Assembly (NCBI GenBank): GCA_034104265.1
Contig: JAXEEE010000121.1
Span: 1-63,160, forward strand
DNA length: 63,160 nt
Reading direction: 5' to 3'
Source of the DNA: UBA11524 sp034104265
Lineage (GTDB): Bacteria; Bacillota; Clostridia; Christensenellales; Aristaeellaceae
Shown here: positions 43,081 to 51,637 of the stretch, one piece after another
Layout of the letters: each line of letters begins with the position of its first letter
Position numbering within the stretch: position 1 is the first letter of the stretch
Made by a program: the position numbers and the translations under genes
Notes under the pieces: model-generated
What the model was told of the DNA's origin: nothing
Databases searched by the model: none
The model's input: the letters and a program-made list of their open reading frames with translations, nothing else

Positions 43081-44064
43081 ATGATTTTTCAGAACATTGA
43101 TTTTCACAACGTGGCCGACATGACCCCCGCCGGGGACGGCTGGCTGATGTGGCGGCTGCCCCAGGACGTCCGCGCCCGGACCAACGAGGGCCTGCGGGAT
43201 CGCGTCTGCCACTTCAACACCGGGGTGGAGCTGCGCTTCCGCATCCGTGGCGAGGGCGTCACCCTGATCCTGAAGAGCGAGCCGGAGGCCGAGGCCCAGG
43301 TGGCCCACATCTATTACGGCAGCATCCAGGGCGGATGGGAGAACTCCGCCCGGGTCATCGGCACCGCCCCTACCCGGGTGCATATCCCCGCCCCGAAGAA
43401 CCTGCCGGAGCTGCGCCGCATCAGCGAAAACGCCCACCTGCCCTTCGACCCTTCGCTGGTGCGCCTGGTGCTGCCCTACGGCACCTGCGTGTACCTGGGC
43501 TGCGAGGGCGAGGTGGAGCCTCCCCGCCCCGGCGATACCCCCGCGCGCACCTACCTGGCCTACGGCTCATCCATCACCCACGGCAGTCTGGCCCTGGGCG
43601 CGCCCCACACCTACCCCTTCCGCATCAGCCAGCTGCTGGGCTGCGACTACCTGAACCTGGGCTTTGCAGGCACCGCCCACGCAGAGGAGGTTGTAGCCCG
43701 GCACATCGTGGGCCGCAGGGACTGGGACTTTGCCTCGGTGGAGCTGGGCATCAACATGCTGGACTTCCCCGAGGAGGAATTCGAGGCCCGCATCGACCGC
43801 TTCACTGCCATCCTTGCTGAGGATCCCCGGCCCGTCTTTGCCACCAGTATCTTCCATTTTAATGGCGACAAGCAGGAGAAGGGGCAGCGCTTCCGGGAGA
43901 TCGTCCGGCGCTATGCCGGGGAGCGGCTGATTTTCACCGAGGGTCTGGCTCTTATGGACAACCCGGCCTTCATCGCCCAGGATCTGGTGCATCCCTCCCT
44001 GGAGGGCATCGAGCAGATCGCCCGCCGGTGGAGCGCCGTCATGGCCGACCGTCTGCCCCGGTAA
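43081..44064 (+). CDS. SGNH/GDSL-type esterase
   Basis: 327 residues. An N-terminal beta-sandwich (about 1-150) resembles that of SsfX3-like carbohydrate esterases; the SGNH part follows with YGSSITHG (Ser164), LGFAG (Gly), ELGINM (Asn) and DLVHPS (Asp/His). Probably removes acetyl groups from sugars, perhaps rhamnogalacturonan, inside the cell as no signal peptide is present. AAAGGAG precedes the ATG. Confidence 0.88.
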   Translation: MIFQNIDFHNVADMTPAGDGWLMWRLPQDVRARTNEGLRDRVCHFNTGVELRFRIRGEGVTLILKSEPEAEAQVAHIYYGSIQGGWENSARVIGTAPTRVHIPAPKNLPELRRISENAHLPFDPSLVRLVLPYGTCVYLGCEGEVEPPRPGDTPARTYLAYGSSITHGSLALGAPHTYPFRISQLLGCDYLNLGFAGTAHAEEVVARHIVGRRDWDFASVELGINMLDFPEEEFEARIDRFTAILAEDPRPVFATSIFHFNGDKQEKGQRFREIVRRYAGERLIFTEGLALMDNPAFIAQDLVHPSLEGIEQIARRWSAVMADRLPR

Positions 44065-44085
44065 GCAGGAGCAGCCCGGATACCC

Positions 44086-44121
44086 GCAAAGGCCCGGATC
44101 CATGCCGATCCGGGCCTTTGC
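44086..44121. terminator. Bidirectional terminator-like hairpin
   Basis: Perfect 15-bp stem GCAAAGGCCCGGATC/GATCCGGGCCTTTGC with loop CATGCC, between convergent SGNH and fucosidase genes. Lacks a long external T-run. Confidence 0.75.
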
Positions 44122-44132
44122 ATACCCTTCCG

Positions 44133-45434
44133 TCAGTCGGTCAGGGTGAACTTCAGCACATAGTCGGGGGTGGACGGCAGGATCACCGTCTGTATGCCCT
44201 CCCGGTCCAGGGACAGGAACAGATCCTCCGGGTAGGGATCCGTCACCCAGCCGGCGGCTGCATAGGCCTGCGCACCGTCGGCCACCCGTCGGATGTCCTT
44301 CGCACGGCCCCGCAGCCCGGGGATGCACACCGCGCCCAGGGGCTGCTCCAGAATGTGGGCGTAGATCGTGCTGCCCCGGCGGGTCAGGCGTCCCCAGTCG
44401 GGCTTGGGTATGTCCGCCGCGCCGCAGCCGTAGATGCTCTCGCCGTTGAGGGCCATCCAGTCACCCACCTCGCGCAGGATGCTTTGCTGGCGGGCGGGGA
44501 TGTTGCCCTTGGCGTCCGGGGACACGTTGAGGATCAGGTTGCCGTCCTTGCTGACGCACTCCACCAGCTTGCGGACGATCACGTCGGCAGACTTGTACTC
44601 CTGATCCGCCGCACAGTAGCCCCAGTTGTTGTTCATGGTGGCGCAGCACTCCCAGGGAACCTTCCGGCCCGAGGGCGTGCGCAGCCCCTGGGCAGGGATG
44701 ATCTGCTCGGGGCAGGTGAAGTCGCCGGAAATCTCGGAGGGGTCGTCGGTGAGCAGGGAGCCGTAGCTGCTGCCGCTGGATTCCAGGCGGCTGTTGAGGA
44801 TGATGTCCGGCTGCAGCTGCCGGGCCATGCGGGTCAGCTCCGTGGCCCGCCAGGCCTCGCCGGTCTTGTCGTCATAGGAGAAGTCCAGCCACATCAGGTC
44901 GATCTTGCCGTAATTCGTCAGCAGCTCCCGTACCTGGCCGTGCATGTAATCCAGATACCGGCTGAAGTCCGCGCCGTCCCGGGCATGGGGATGGTTGCGC
45001 ATGGGATGGTTGCGATCCAGGGTGAAATCCGGGTGATGCCAGTCCAGCAGGGAGTAGTACAGCCCCACCTTCAGCCCCTCGGCCCGGAAGGCCTCCACGT
45101 ACTCCCCCACCAGATCCCGCCCGCAGGGGGTGTTGGTGGACTTGAAGTCCGTCAGCTTGCTGTCGAACAAGCAGAAGCCATCGTGATGCTTGGCAGTGAG
45201 CACCGCATACTTCATCCCCGCCTGACGGCAGATTTTCGCCCACTACGCCGGGCGGTAGTCAATGGGATTGAACTCATGCATCAGCGGTTCGTAGTCCGCC
45301 TCGGGAATTTCCTCCTGCTGGCGCACCCACTCGCCCCGGGCGGGAATGGCGTACAGTCCCCAGTGAATGAACATGCCGAAGCGGGCCTCCCGGAACCACC
45401 GGATCCGCTCCTCCCTGGCTTGCTGGTCCTTCAT
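44133..45434 (-). pseudogene. Alpha-L-fucosidase (GH29) interrupted by an in-frame amber codon
   Basis: Reads as one frame of about 433 codons from ATG 45434 (GGAG, ten bases) except for TAG at 45243-45245. Before it: WFREARFGMFIHWGLYA and FNPIDYRPA; after it: WAKICRQAGMKYAVLTAKHHDGF, i.e. the GH29 signature continues without loss. The nucleophile region (IDLMWLDF) and C-terminal domain are intact. One base change from CAG (Gln, common at this place) explains it. Other genes here (the MacB-type permease) end in TAG, so general amber recoding is unlikely. Sequencing error, fresh mutation or readthrough remain open. Confidence 0.85.
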
Positions 45435-45480
45435 GCGTATATCGCTCCGTTTCCTGTCTTTTGCCGCAGCGCGCGGCTCG

Positions 45481-45517
45481 CTGCCTCCATTATAGGCCTT
45501 TCCCGTCATCCGCGCAA
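45481..45517 (-). promoter_or_regulatory. Promoter of the fucosidase gene
   Basis: TTGCGC (45512-45517), 17-bp spacer, TATAAT (45489-45494) on the minus strand, running into the shared 14-mer TATAATGGAGGCAG (45481-45494). Confidence 0.78.
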
Positions 45518-45579
45518 GAGCGCAGGGCGCATGAATTCGCCCGGGCGCGATGAATGCGTCCGGGCATGCTTGCGGTATC

Positions 45580-46950
45580 TCAGGTGTCGGCGGTGCAGCA
45601 GGCGAAGTCATAGTCAATATAGTTGGCAATGAACCGCGCCCTGAGGCTCCTGGTTCCGCAGATGCTGCCGGTGGCGGTGGTCACGTCCAGGCTTTGCGGC
45701 AAAACAAACTTGATGCACCGCACGGTCACGTTGGCGCAGGATGCCTGCGTGTGGGCAGGCACCGTCACCATCTTCAGGCCCCGCTGATGCTCCAGGCCTG
45801 CGTCGTCCACCTCGGTGAGGATCGCCGCCAGGGCCACCCGCCGGTTGGGGCAGACATTTTGAAGCGTCACGCTCAGCTGTAGGATCCGGCCCAGGGATTC
45901 CAGGGCCAGCGCGCCCGCGTCGAATTCCACCGTGTCCTCGCAGCCGCCGATGGTCACATTGACCGGCGTGGGGCAGCGCTCCGGCAGGACGCTGATGCCG
46001 CAGTTCACCGCGATCTCCGGTGAGGGGAAGTCCGCCGTGTTGTCCTCGTTGTCGCTGTAATCAATCTCCGCGTTGACCTCCAGCGTGCCGGAGCAGCTGC
46101 CCGCGTGCTGCACGGTGAAGGTCAGGGACGCACCCTCGCTGGCGCTCACGCCCAGCTCGGCAATGCGCCAGCGCAGGGTTGTGGTGTCGATCAGCGTGGC
46201 GGTGCCCTTGGTGGGCGCGTCCACGGAGGTGATGCGGAAGCAGGGGTTGATATGGTCGGTGATTTCAATACCCGTGGCGCCGGGCTTGGTGATATTCTTC
46301 GCCAGATCCTCGAAGAGATCCTTCAGCTCCTCATCATTGGGGGTGATGGCCACGTAGGAGGAGGCAGGCTTGGAGGCCCAGTCCTCCAGCGCGTCCTCGT
46401 CCACGCCGCCGTTGCCGCTCAGGCCGATGACATAGATGGTCACGCCCTGGGCCCGGGCCGCAGCCGCAACGGGGCTGGGATCCACGCCCTCGGTGGTGTT
46501 GCCGTCGGTGAACATGACCATGACCTTCCGGTTCAGGGACACGGGGCTGAAAAGCTGCATGGCTTTGGTGAAGGCGTCGGCATGGTTGGTACGGTCCCCG
46601 GCATCCAGGGCGTCCACCGCGTCCTTCAGGGTCTGGACGGAGGTGATGAGCGCGGTATCCTGGGTGGCAGTGTCGGAGAAGCTCACCACGCCGATGCGGC
46701 TGCCGGAACCGATCTGCCCAATGCCGCCGCCGGTGGCTTCATCAATAATGTCGATGAAGGCGTTCGCGCCGGCCTTGAGGTTGGCCAGGGGACTGCCCGC
46801 CATGCTGCGGGAGCGATCCAGGATCAGCACAATGTCCACAGGGTTGGCGGTAATATCGGGCTCCGCCGTCAGCGCGAGGGTCACCTGAAAGGACTCGCCG
46901 CAGCTGATGGCGGTTTCGCTCAGGGTTTTGTTGGCAAGGGTTACGCCCAT
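45580..46950 (-). CDS. von Willebrand factor A domain protein, Cys-rich C terminus
   Basis: 456 residues from ATG 46950 (GGAAGGAA). After a short beta domain (about 1-35) comes a VWA domain with a full MIDAS (DRSRSM at about 44-49, later TNHAD and FTDGN), then a DUF11-like beta domain and a C-terminal part with about 12 cysteines, some in CCxAD/CGxR contexts. There is no signal peptide, sortase motif or membrane segment, odd for a VWA adhesin-like protein. A spore-surface or cytoplasmic role is possible; function unknown. It sits inside the sugar locus but on its own. Confidence 0.85.
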   Translation of the reverse strand: MGVTLANKTLSETAISCGESFQVTLALTAEPDITANPVDIVLILDRSRSMAGSPLANLKAGANAFIDIIDEATGGGIGQIGSGSRIGVVSFSDTATQDTALITSVQTLKDAVDALDAGDRTNHADAFTKAMQLFSPVSLNRKVMVMFTDGNTTEGVDPSPVAAAARAQGVTIYVIGLSGNGGVDEDALEDWASKPASSYVAITPNDEELKDLFEDLAKNITKPGATGIEITDHINPCFRITSVDAPTKGTATLIDTTTLRWRIAELGVSASEGASLTFTVQHAGSCSGTLEVNAEIDYSDNEDNTADFPSPEIAVNCGISVLPERCPTPVNVTIGGCEDTVEFDAGALALESLGRILQLSVTLQNVCPNRRVALAAILTEVDDAGLEHQRGLKMVTVPAHTQASCANVTVRCIKFVLPQSLDVTTATGSICGTRSLRARFIANYIDYDFACCTADT

Positions 46951-47058
46951 GTTTGGTTCCTTCCCTTCCGGCCCCATGCGCGGGGCCTGACTCATCCTAT
47001 GCGGAGAGCGGGCAGCCGGTTCCCCGGGGACTTTGGGCGTTCATTTGCGCCCCCGCCC

Positions 47059-47087
47059 TTGCGCCGGGGCGGCAAAGCGTGTACAAT
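47059..47087 (+). promoter_or_regulatory. Promoter of the clan GH-A hydrolase gene
   Basis: TTGCGC (47059-47064), 17-bp spacer, TACAAT (47082-47087), followed by GGAGAGCAGG, similar to the two promoters at 43.0 and 45.5 kb. Confidence 0.75.
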
Positions 47088-47147
47088 GGAGAGCAGGACG
47101 GACGCTGCCAATCCATATTCATAGATACAGAAAGGATGACGCTTGTG

Positions 47148-49130
47148 ATGAAGCTGTCCAACGATGCATCTCGCCTGCTGCCCGGCACGGTGATGGAGGC
47201 TGATACCCTGCTGCTGCCCGCTGCGGGCGGCGGCATCTCCCTGCCGGAGGTGGCCGCGGATCCCCGGCGGTACCTGACCTTTTCCCTGACGGTCATGGAG
47301 GAGCACTCCATGGCCTTTGAGCTGCGGGTATACGGTGAGGAGCCCGATGCCCGGGTGGTCATCCGCTTCGGGCTGATGCCCCGCTATGCCACCCCTGTCA
47401 CCATCGATCTGAACTGGCTGGACGGACATATTCTCTTCCCCGGCCATACTCCGGGCGAGCTGAAGGTGGTGTGCCATGGCTCCCGCATTGCCCGGGAGGA
47501 CATCCGCCGGGCGGAGCTGGTCAGCGTCCGCGCCTTCCATGACGTGCACGTGCGCCTCACCGACCTGGCCCTGTCGAACGAGCCCCTGCCCATGACCGAA
47601 GCGCCCCATACGCCCCTCATTGACGAGATGGGCCAGTACATGCCCAAGACCTGGCCTGGCAAGGCGGAGAGCCCCGCCGCACTGTCGGCGTTCCTGCGGA
47701 GCCAGGCCGCGCTGCCCAATGCCTATCCCTTCGACAGCTGGACGGCCTGGGGCGGCTGCGCCGGCATGCCCCTTCAACCCGGTACGGGCTACTTCAGCCG
47801 CTGCTTCCATGACGGTCGCTGGTACCTGACCGACCCGGAGGGCTGCGCGTTCTTCAGCATGGGGCCGGACTGCACCGTAGTGCGCTGCGACGCCCGGGTA
47901 GACGGCATGGAAGGGCTGCTCAGCTGGCTGCCCGATGAAAGCGACCCCGCCTGGCAGCCCATGTTCGCCTCCATGCGCAAGGGCTTCGGGGAAATCGACC
48001 GGGGCGAGGGGAAGATGTTCTCCTTCGAGCGGGCGAACCTGTACCGGGCCTTTGGCGAGGGCTGGGAGGAAGCCTGGCGGGGCATGATCGTCAGCCAGCT
48101 GAAGCAGGCGGGCATGAACACCCTGGGCAACTGGTCGGACGAGACGCTCTTCGGCCGTATGCCCTACGTGACCAGCCTGCCCCGATTCCCCGGCACGGCC
48201 CACATGATCTTCCGGGACTTCCCGGACGTGCTGTCCCCCGAGTATGCCGAGGACGCGCGCACCTGCGCCCAGGCCCTTGCCGATCGCCGGGACGACCCCT
48301 GGATGATCGGCTACTTCCTGCGCAACGAGCCGGGCTGGGCCTTCGTGGACAACCTGATCATCGCCGACGAGGTGCTGCGCGACCCTGCCGACACCTGCTG
48401 CAAGCAGGCGCTGATCGCCTGGCTCCGGGAGCGCTACGGGAACATTGCCGCCCTTGACGCAGCCTGGGGCGTTACGCTTGATTCCTTCGAGCAGCTGCGC
48501 GAGCCGGTGGAGAAGGCCTCCGCCTGGTCGGAGACAGCGAAACGTGACCTGCGGGTCTTCTCGGAGAAGCTGATCCGCGCCTATGTGGCGATTCCCGCTG
48601 CCGCCTGCCGGGCGGTGGATCCCCACCACATGATCCTGGGCATGCGCTGGGCCTGGATTTCCGATCCCGTGCTGGCGGCAGGCTGGGAGTGCTTCGACGT
48701 GTTCTCCATCAACTGCTACGCGGTGGATCCCACCGAGGCCATCGAGCATGTGCGTCAGCTGGGGGTGAACCTGCCGGTGATGATCGGCGAGTTCCACTTC
48801 GGCGCGCTGGACGCGGGCCCCACCGCCACGGGCCTGGAGGCCGTTGCCTCCCAGGAGGAGCGGGGCGTGGCCTACCGCTACTACTGCGAGCACGCGGCGG
48901 CGCATCCCTTCGGCGTGGGCTGCCACTACTTCCAGTGCTACGACCAGTTCGCCCTGGGCCGCTTTGACGGGGAGAACTACAATATCGGCCTGTTCGACAT
49001 CTGCCTGCAGCCCTACGCCGCCATGATGGACGCGGTGAAAGCCTGCAGCCGGAGCATCTACGAGGTGAAGGCAGGCCGCCAAGCGCCCACCGTCCGCAAG
49101 CCCGTCAGCCTGCCCATGATCGCGTACTGA
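47148..49130 (+). CDS. Clan GH-A glycoside hydrolase (GH42/GH50-like, putative beta-galactosidase)
   Basis: 660 residues from ATG 47148 (a GTG one codon before is equally near AGAAAGGA). An N-terminal beta domain is followed by a TIM barrel with acid/base Glu394 in YFLRNEPGW and nucleophile Glu548 in MIGEFHFG. The YLTDPEGCAFFSMGPDC stretch resembles proteins annotated as beta-agarase or GH42-like beta-galactosidase. No signal peptide, so an intracellular oligosaccharide is the likely substrate. The precise family is uncertain. Confidence 0.85.
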   Translation: MKLSNDASRLLPGTVMEADTLLLPAAGGGISLPEVAADPRRYLTFSLTVMEEHSMAFELRVYGEEPDARVVIRFGLMPRYATPVTIDLNWLDGHILFPGHTPGELKVVCHGSRIAREDIRRAELVSVRAFHDVHVRLTDLALSNEPLPMTEAPHTPLIDEMGQYMPKTWPGKAESPAALSAFLRSQAALPNAYPFDSWTAWGGCAGMPLQPGTGYFSRCFHDGRWYLTDPEGCAFFSMGPDCTVVRCDARVDGMEGLLSWLPDESDPAWQPMFASMRKGFGEIDRGEGKMFSFERANLYRAFGEGWEEAWRGMIVSQLKQAGMNTLGNWSDETLFGRMPYVTSLPRFPGTAHMIFRDFPDVLSPEYAEDARTCAQALADRRDDPWMIGYFLRNEPGWAFVDNLIIADEVLRDPADTCCKQALIAWLRERYGNIAALDAAWGVTLDSFEQLREPVEKASAWSETAKRDLRVFSEKLIRAYVAIPAAACRAVDPHHMILGMRWAWISDPVLAAGWECFDVFSINCYAVDPTEAIEHVRQLGVNLPVMIGEFHFGALDAGPTATGLEAVASQEERGVAYRYYCEHAAAHPFGVGCHYFQCYDQFALGRFDGENYNIGLFDICLQPYAAMMDAVKACSRSIYEVKAGRQAPTVRKPVSLPMIAY

Positions 49131-49253
49131 CGTCGGGTTCACGCAAAACAGACCAGGGTTTGTTTTGTTCTGCGAACAGATATCGTCTGATATCGCCGCT
49201 CTGCAAAACCGACTCTGGTCTGAATCATTTGCAGCGGACCGTCGTTCCTTTTT

Positions 49254-49284
49254 CCGACCGCCTTGTGACCCCGGTCGGTTTTCC
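49254..49284 (+). terminator. Intrinsic terminator of the GH-A gene
   Basis: CCGACCG/CGGTCGG stem (49254-49260 with 49272-49278) followed by TTTTCC. Confidence 0.7.
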
Positions 49285-49290
49285 TTCAGC

Positions 49291-49319
49291 TTGACAAAGC
49301 AGGCAGAATGATGTAGGAT
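49291..49319 (+). promoter_or_regulatory. Promoter of the LacI-family gene
   Basis: TTGACA (49291-49296), 17-bp spacer, TAGGAT (49314-49319). Confidence 0.7.
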
Positions 49320-49357
49320 GCTATCAACATCTGCGTTTGTGGAAAGGAGGCGCCCTC

Positions 49358-50395
49358 GTGCCCAAAAAGAACGTTACAATCTATGACATTGCCAGGGAAG
49401 CGGGCGTTTCCCCGGCCACCGTGTCGCGGATTCTGACGGACAGCACCTCCGTGCGCAAGGAGAAGCGCGACCGCGTCAACGAGCTGATCCGCAAGTACAA
49501 CTACCGCCCCAACGCCATGGCCCGGGCCCTGACCGAGACCCGCAGCCGGGTCATCGGCATGGTGATGGCGGATATCAGCAACCCTTATTACAACAGCGTT
49601 TTCTCCGCCTGCACCAACGAGGCCTTCGCCCGCGGGTACATGACCATGCTGTTCAACACCCTGTCCCGGCCGGACATGGAGCAGGCCGCCCTGACCAAGC
49701 TGCTGGAGCAGCGGGTGGACGCCATCATCATCTGCGGCGGGCGCATCGACCTGGTGGAGCAGGATCCTGCCTTCACCCAGCTTCTGGAAACCACCCTGGC
49801 CACCACCCCCGTGGTGGTGGGCTCCCGCAGCCCGGATGAGCGGATCTGCGGCGTGGCGGTGGATCATGAGACCTCCGTGGACCTGGCGATGGACTATCTC
49901 ATCGGCCTTGGGCACCGGGACATCGGCTTCATCTACACAGGGCAGCAGTACTACGGCACCCAGCAGCGCCTGGCCCACTTCCGCCTGAAAATGGCCCAGG
50001 CAGGCCTGCCCGTGCGGGAGGAGTGGCTGATTCCCGTGCCGCATTATGACAGCCAGTCCGGCATGGAGGGCGTGCGCAGGCTGATGCAGCTGCCCCATCT
50101 GCCCACGGCCCTGCTGGGCATCAACGACCTGGTGTCCGTAGGCATCCTGCAGGAGCTGCTGGCCCAGGGGCTGCGGGTACCGGAGGACATTTCCCTCATC
50201 GGCTTCGACAATACCTTCATCACCTCCATCACCACGCCGAAGCTGACGGCCATCCATTATGATTACTCCGAATACGCCCGCCTGCTGGTGGACGCGGCCA
50301 TCGCCGCCATTGAGGGACGGCGGCTCCCACGCAACCAGCTGCTCCCCACCGAGCTGGCCGTTCACCGTTCCTGCGTCTCCCCCTCACGTCCCTGA
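49358..50395 (+). CDS. LacI-family transcriptional regulator
   Basis: 345 residues; GTG 49358 lies eight bases after AAAGGAGG, whereas the outer in-frame GTG at 49337 precedes that site. N-terminal HTH (VTIYDIAREAGVSPATVSRIL) with hinge helix YRPNAMARALT, then a periplasmic-binding-like sugar domain. Directly upstream of the CUT1 importer; a matching operator-like palindrome lies in the importer leader, so it probably controls importer genes in response to an oligosaccharide. Confidence 0.94.
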   Translation: MPKKNVTIYDIAREAGVSPATVSRILTDSTSVRKEKRDRVNELIRKYNYRPNAMARALTETRSRVIGMVMADISNPYYNSVFSACTNEAFARGYMTMLFNTLSRPDMEQAALTKLLEQRVDAIIICGGRIDLVEQDPAFTQLLETTLATTPVVVGSRSPDERICGVAVDHETSVDLAMDYLIGLGHRDIGFIYTGQQYYGTQQRLAHFRLKMAQAGLPVREEWLIPVPHYDSQSGMEGVRRLMQLPHLPTALLGINDLVSVGILQELLAQGLRVPEDISLIGFDNTFITSITTPKLTAIHYDYSEYARLLVDAAIAAIEGRRLPRNQLLPTELAVHRSCVSPSRP

Positions 50396-50419
50396 CACAG
50401 ACACATCCCTTGCCTGCAA

Positions 50420-50460
50420 GGCTGCGCGCCGAAGTTCTTCGGCAGCGCGGCTTTTTTCAT
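50420..50460 (+). terminator. Intrinsic terminator of the LacI-family gene
   Basis: Stem with core GCCGAAG/CTTCGGC and outer GCGC/GCGC pairing (one bulge), followed by TTTTTT. Confidence 0.82.
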
Positions 50461-50477
50461 TTCTACCAGATATGACA

Positions 50478-50528
50478 TTGACAAATACCCCCCCCGGTAT
50501 GCTATACTCGCCATATGAAATGGGTTTC
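50478..50528 (+). promoter_or_regulatory. Promoter and LacI-type operator of the CUT1 importer operon
   Basis: TTGACA (50478-50483), 18-bp spacer, TATACT (50502-50507). TGAAATGGGTTTCA (50515-50528) sits at the start of the transcript; it matches the LacI-family pattern TGNAANCGNTTNCA except for one central base. The leader is about 140 bases long. Confidence 0.7.
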
Positions 50529-50649
50529 AAATTGACATTTTGCACAGACAGTAAGGTTTTCTTCTCCGGATAGCATATTGCTGTTGCCTGCGTTCGTTTT
50601 TTTTGAAATCCACGTTTCACATTGTCGCTAAGAAAGGTGGCGGGGTACT

Positions 50650-51612
50650 TTGGTCAAGTCAAAGCAAAAGGCAGCCCCTACTCTGGAAGGGTACAAGAAG
50701 CCCAGCATCCTTCGGCTGATCGTTCAGAATCGTACGCTGATCCTCATGTGCGTCCCGGCGATCGTCTTCTTCTTTGTATTCTCCTACATGCCCATGCCCG
50801 GGGCGTATATCGCTTTCACCAATTTCCAGTACAACAAGGGCATTTGGCACAGCCCCTTCGTTGGCCTGAACAACTTCAAGTTCCTGTTCTCCTCCGGCCA
50901 GCTGACGCTGCTGCTGCGCAACACCATCCTGTACAATCTGGCCTTCATCGTCCTGGGCAACGTGCTGCAGCTGACCTTCGCCATCCTGCTGAACGAAGTC
51001 CGTTCCGCCGGGTTCAAGAAGACCTCCCAGTCCCTGATGTTCCTGCCCTACTTCATCTCGGACGTTCTGGTCTCCCTGCTGGTGTACAACCTGCTGAACT
51101 ATGACTACGGCTTCATCTCCAACCTGGTGCGCTCCCTGGGCGGCGAGATGCCCAAGGTGTACCAGATGGCCGGCGCCTGGCCCTTCATCATCATCCTGGT
51201 GAACCTGTGGAAGGGCACCGGCTACGGTACGGTGGTTTACTTCGCGGCCATCACGGGCATGGATTCCTCCATGCTGGAGGCTGCCCAGATCGACGGCGCC
51301 AACGGCTTCCAGCGCATCCGCTACATCATCCTGCCCACGCTGAAGCCCACCGTCATCATCCTGTTCCTGTTCGCCATCGGCGGCATCCTGAAGGGCAACT
51401 TCGGCCTGTTCTACAACCTGGTCGGCAACAACTCCATGCTCTTCAACACCACCGATATCATCGAGACCTACGTCTACCGCTCCATGATGAACAGCTTCAA
51501 CTTCTCCCAGAGCAGCGCTGTGGGTCTGTTCCAGAGCGTGGTCGGCTTCTTCATCGTCATGGCTGCCAACGCCTTCGTGAAGCACCTCGACCCGGATTAC
51601 GCGCTGTTCTGA
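50650..51612 (+). CDS. CUT1 sugar ABC transporter permease, LplB/YteP type
   Basis: 320 residues, apparent TTG start after AAAGGTGG. Six membrane helices; the EAA loop reads EAAQIDGANGFQRIRYIILP, the contact site for the ATPase. N-terminal region FFFVFSYMPMPGAYIAF is typical for LplB-like permeases that import pectin-type oligosaccharides. Operon with the second permease and binding protein; the ATPase is missing and UgpC at 2.4 kb should supply it. Confidence 0.94.
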   Translation: MVKSKQKAAPTLEGYKKPSILRLIVQNRTLILMCVPAIVFFFVFSYMPMPGAYIAFTNFQYNKGIWHSPFVGLNNFKFLFSSGQLTLLLRNTILYNLAFIVLGNVLQLTFAILLNEVRSAGFKKTSQSLMFLPYFISDVLVSLLVYNLLNYDYGFISNLVRSLGGEMPKVYQMAGAWPFIIILVNLWKGTGYGTVVYFAAITGMDSSMLEAAQIDGANGFQRIRYIILPTLKPTVIILFLFAIGGILKGNFGLFYNLVGNNSMLFNTTDIIETYVYRSMMNSFNFSQSSAVGLFQSVVGFFIVMAANAFVKHLDPDYALF

Positions 51613-51637
51613 TCAAGAAGGAAAGGAAGTGTGCCTC

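Noticed and set aside
44133..45434. Amber recoding or pyrrolysine insertion as explanation of the fucosidase TAG
   Set aside because: The MacB-type permease gene in this window ends in TAG with no conserved extension, no suppressor tRNA is visible, and a single CAG-to-TAG change is simpler. Kept only as a remote option.
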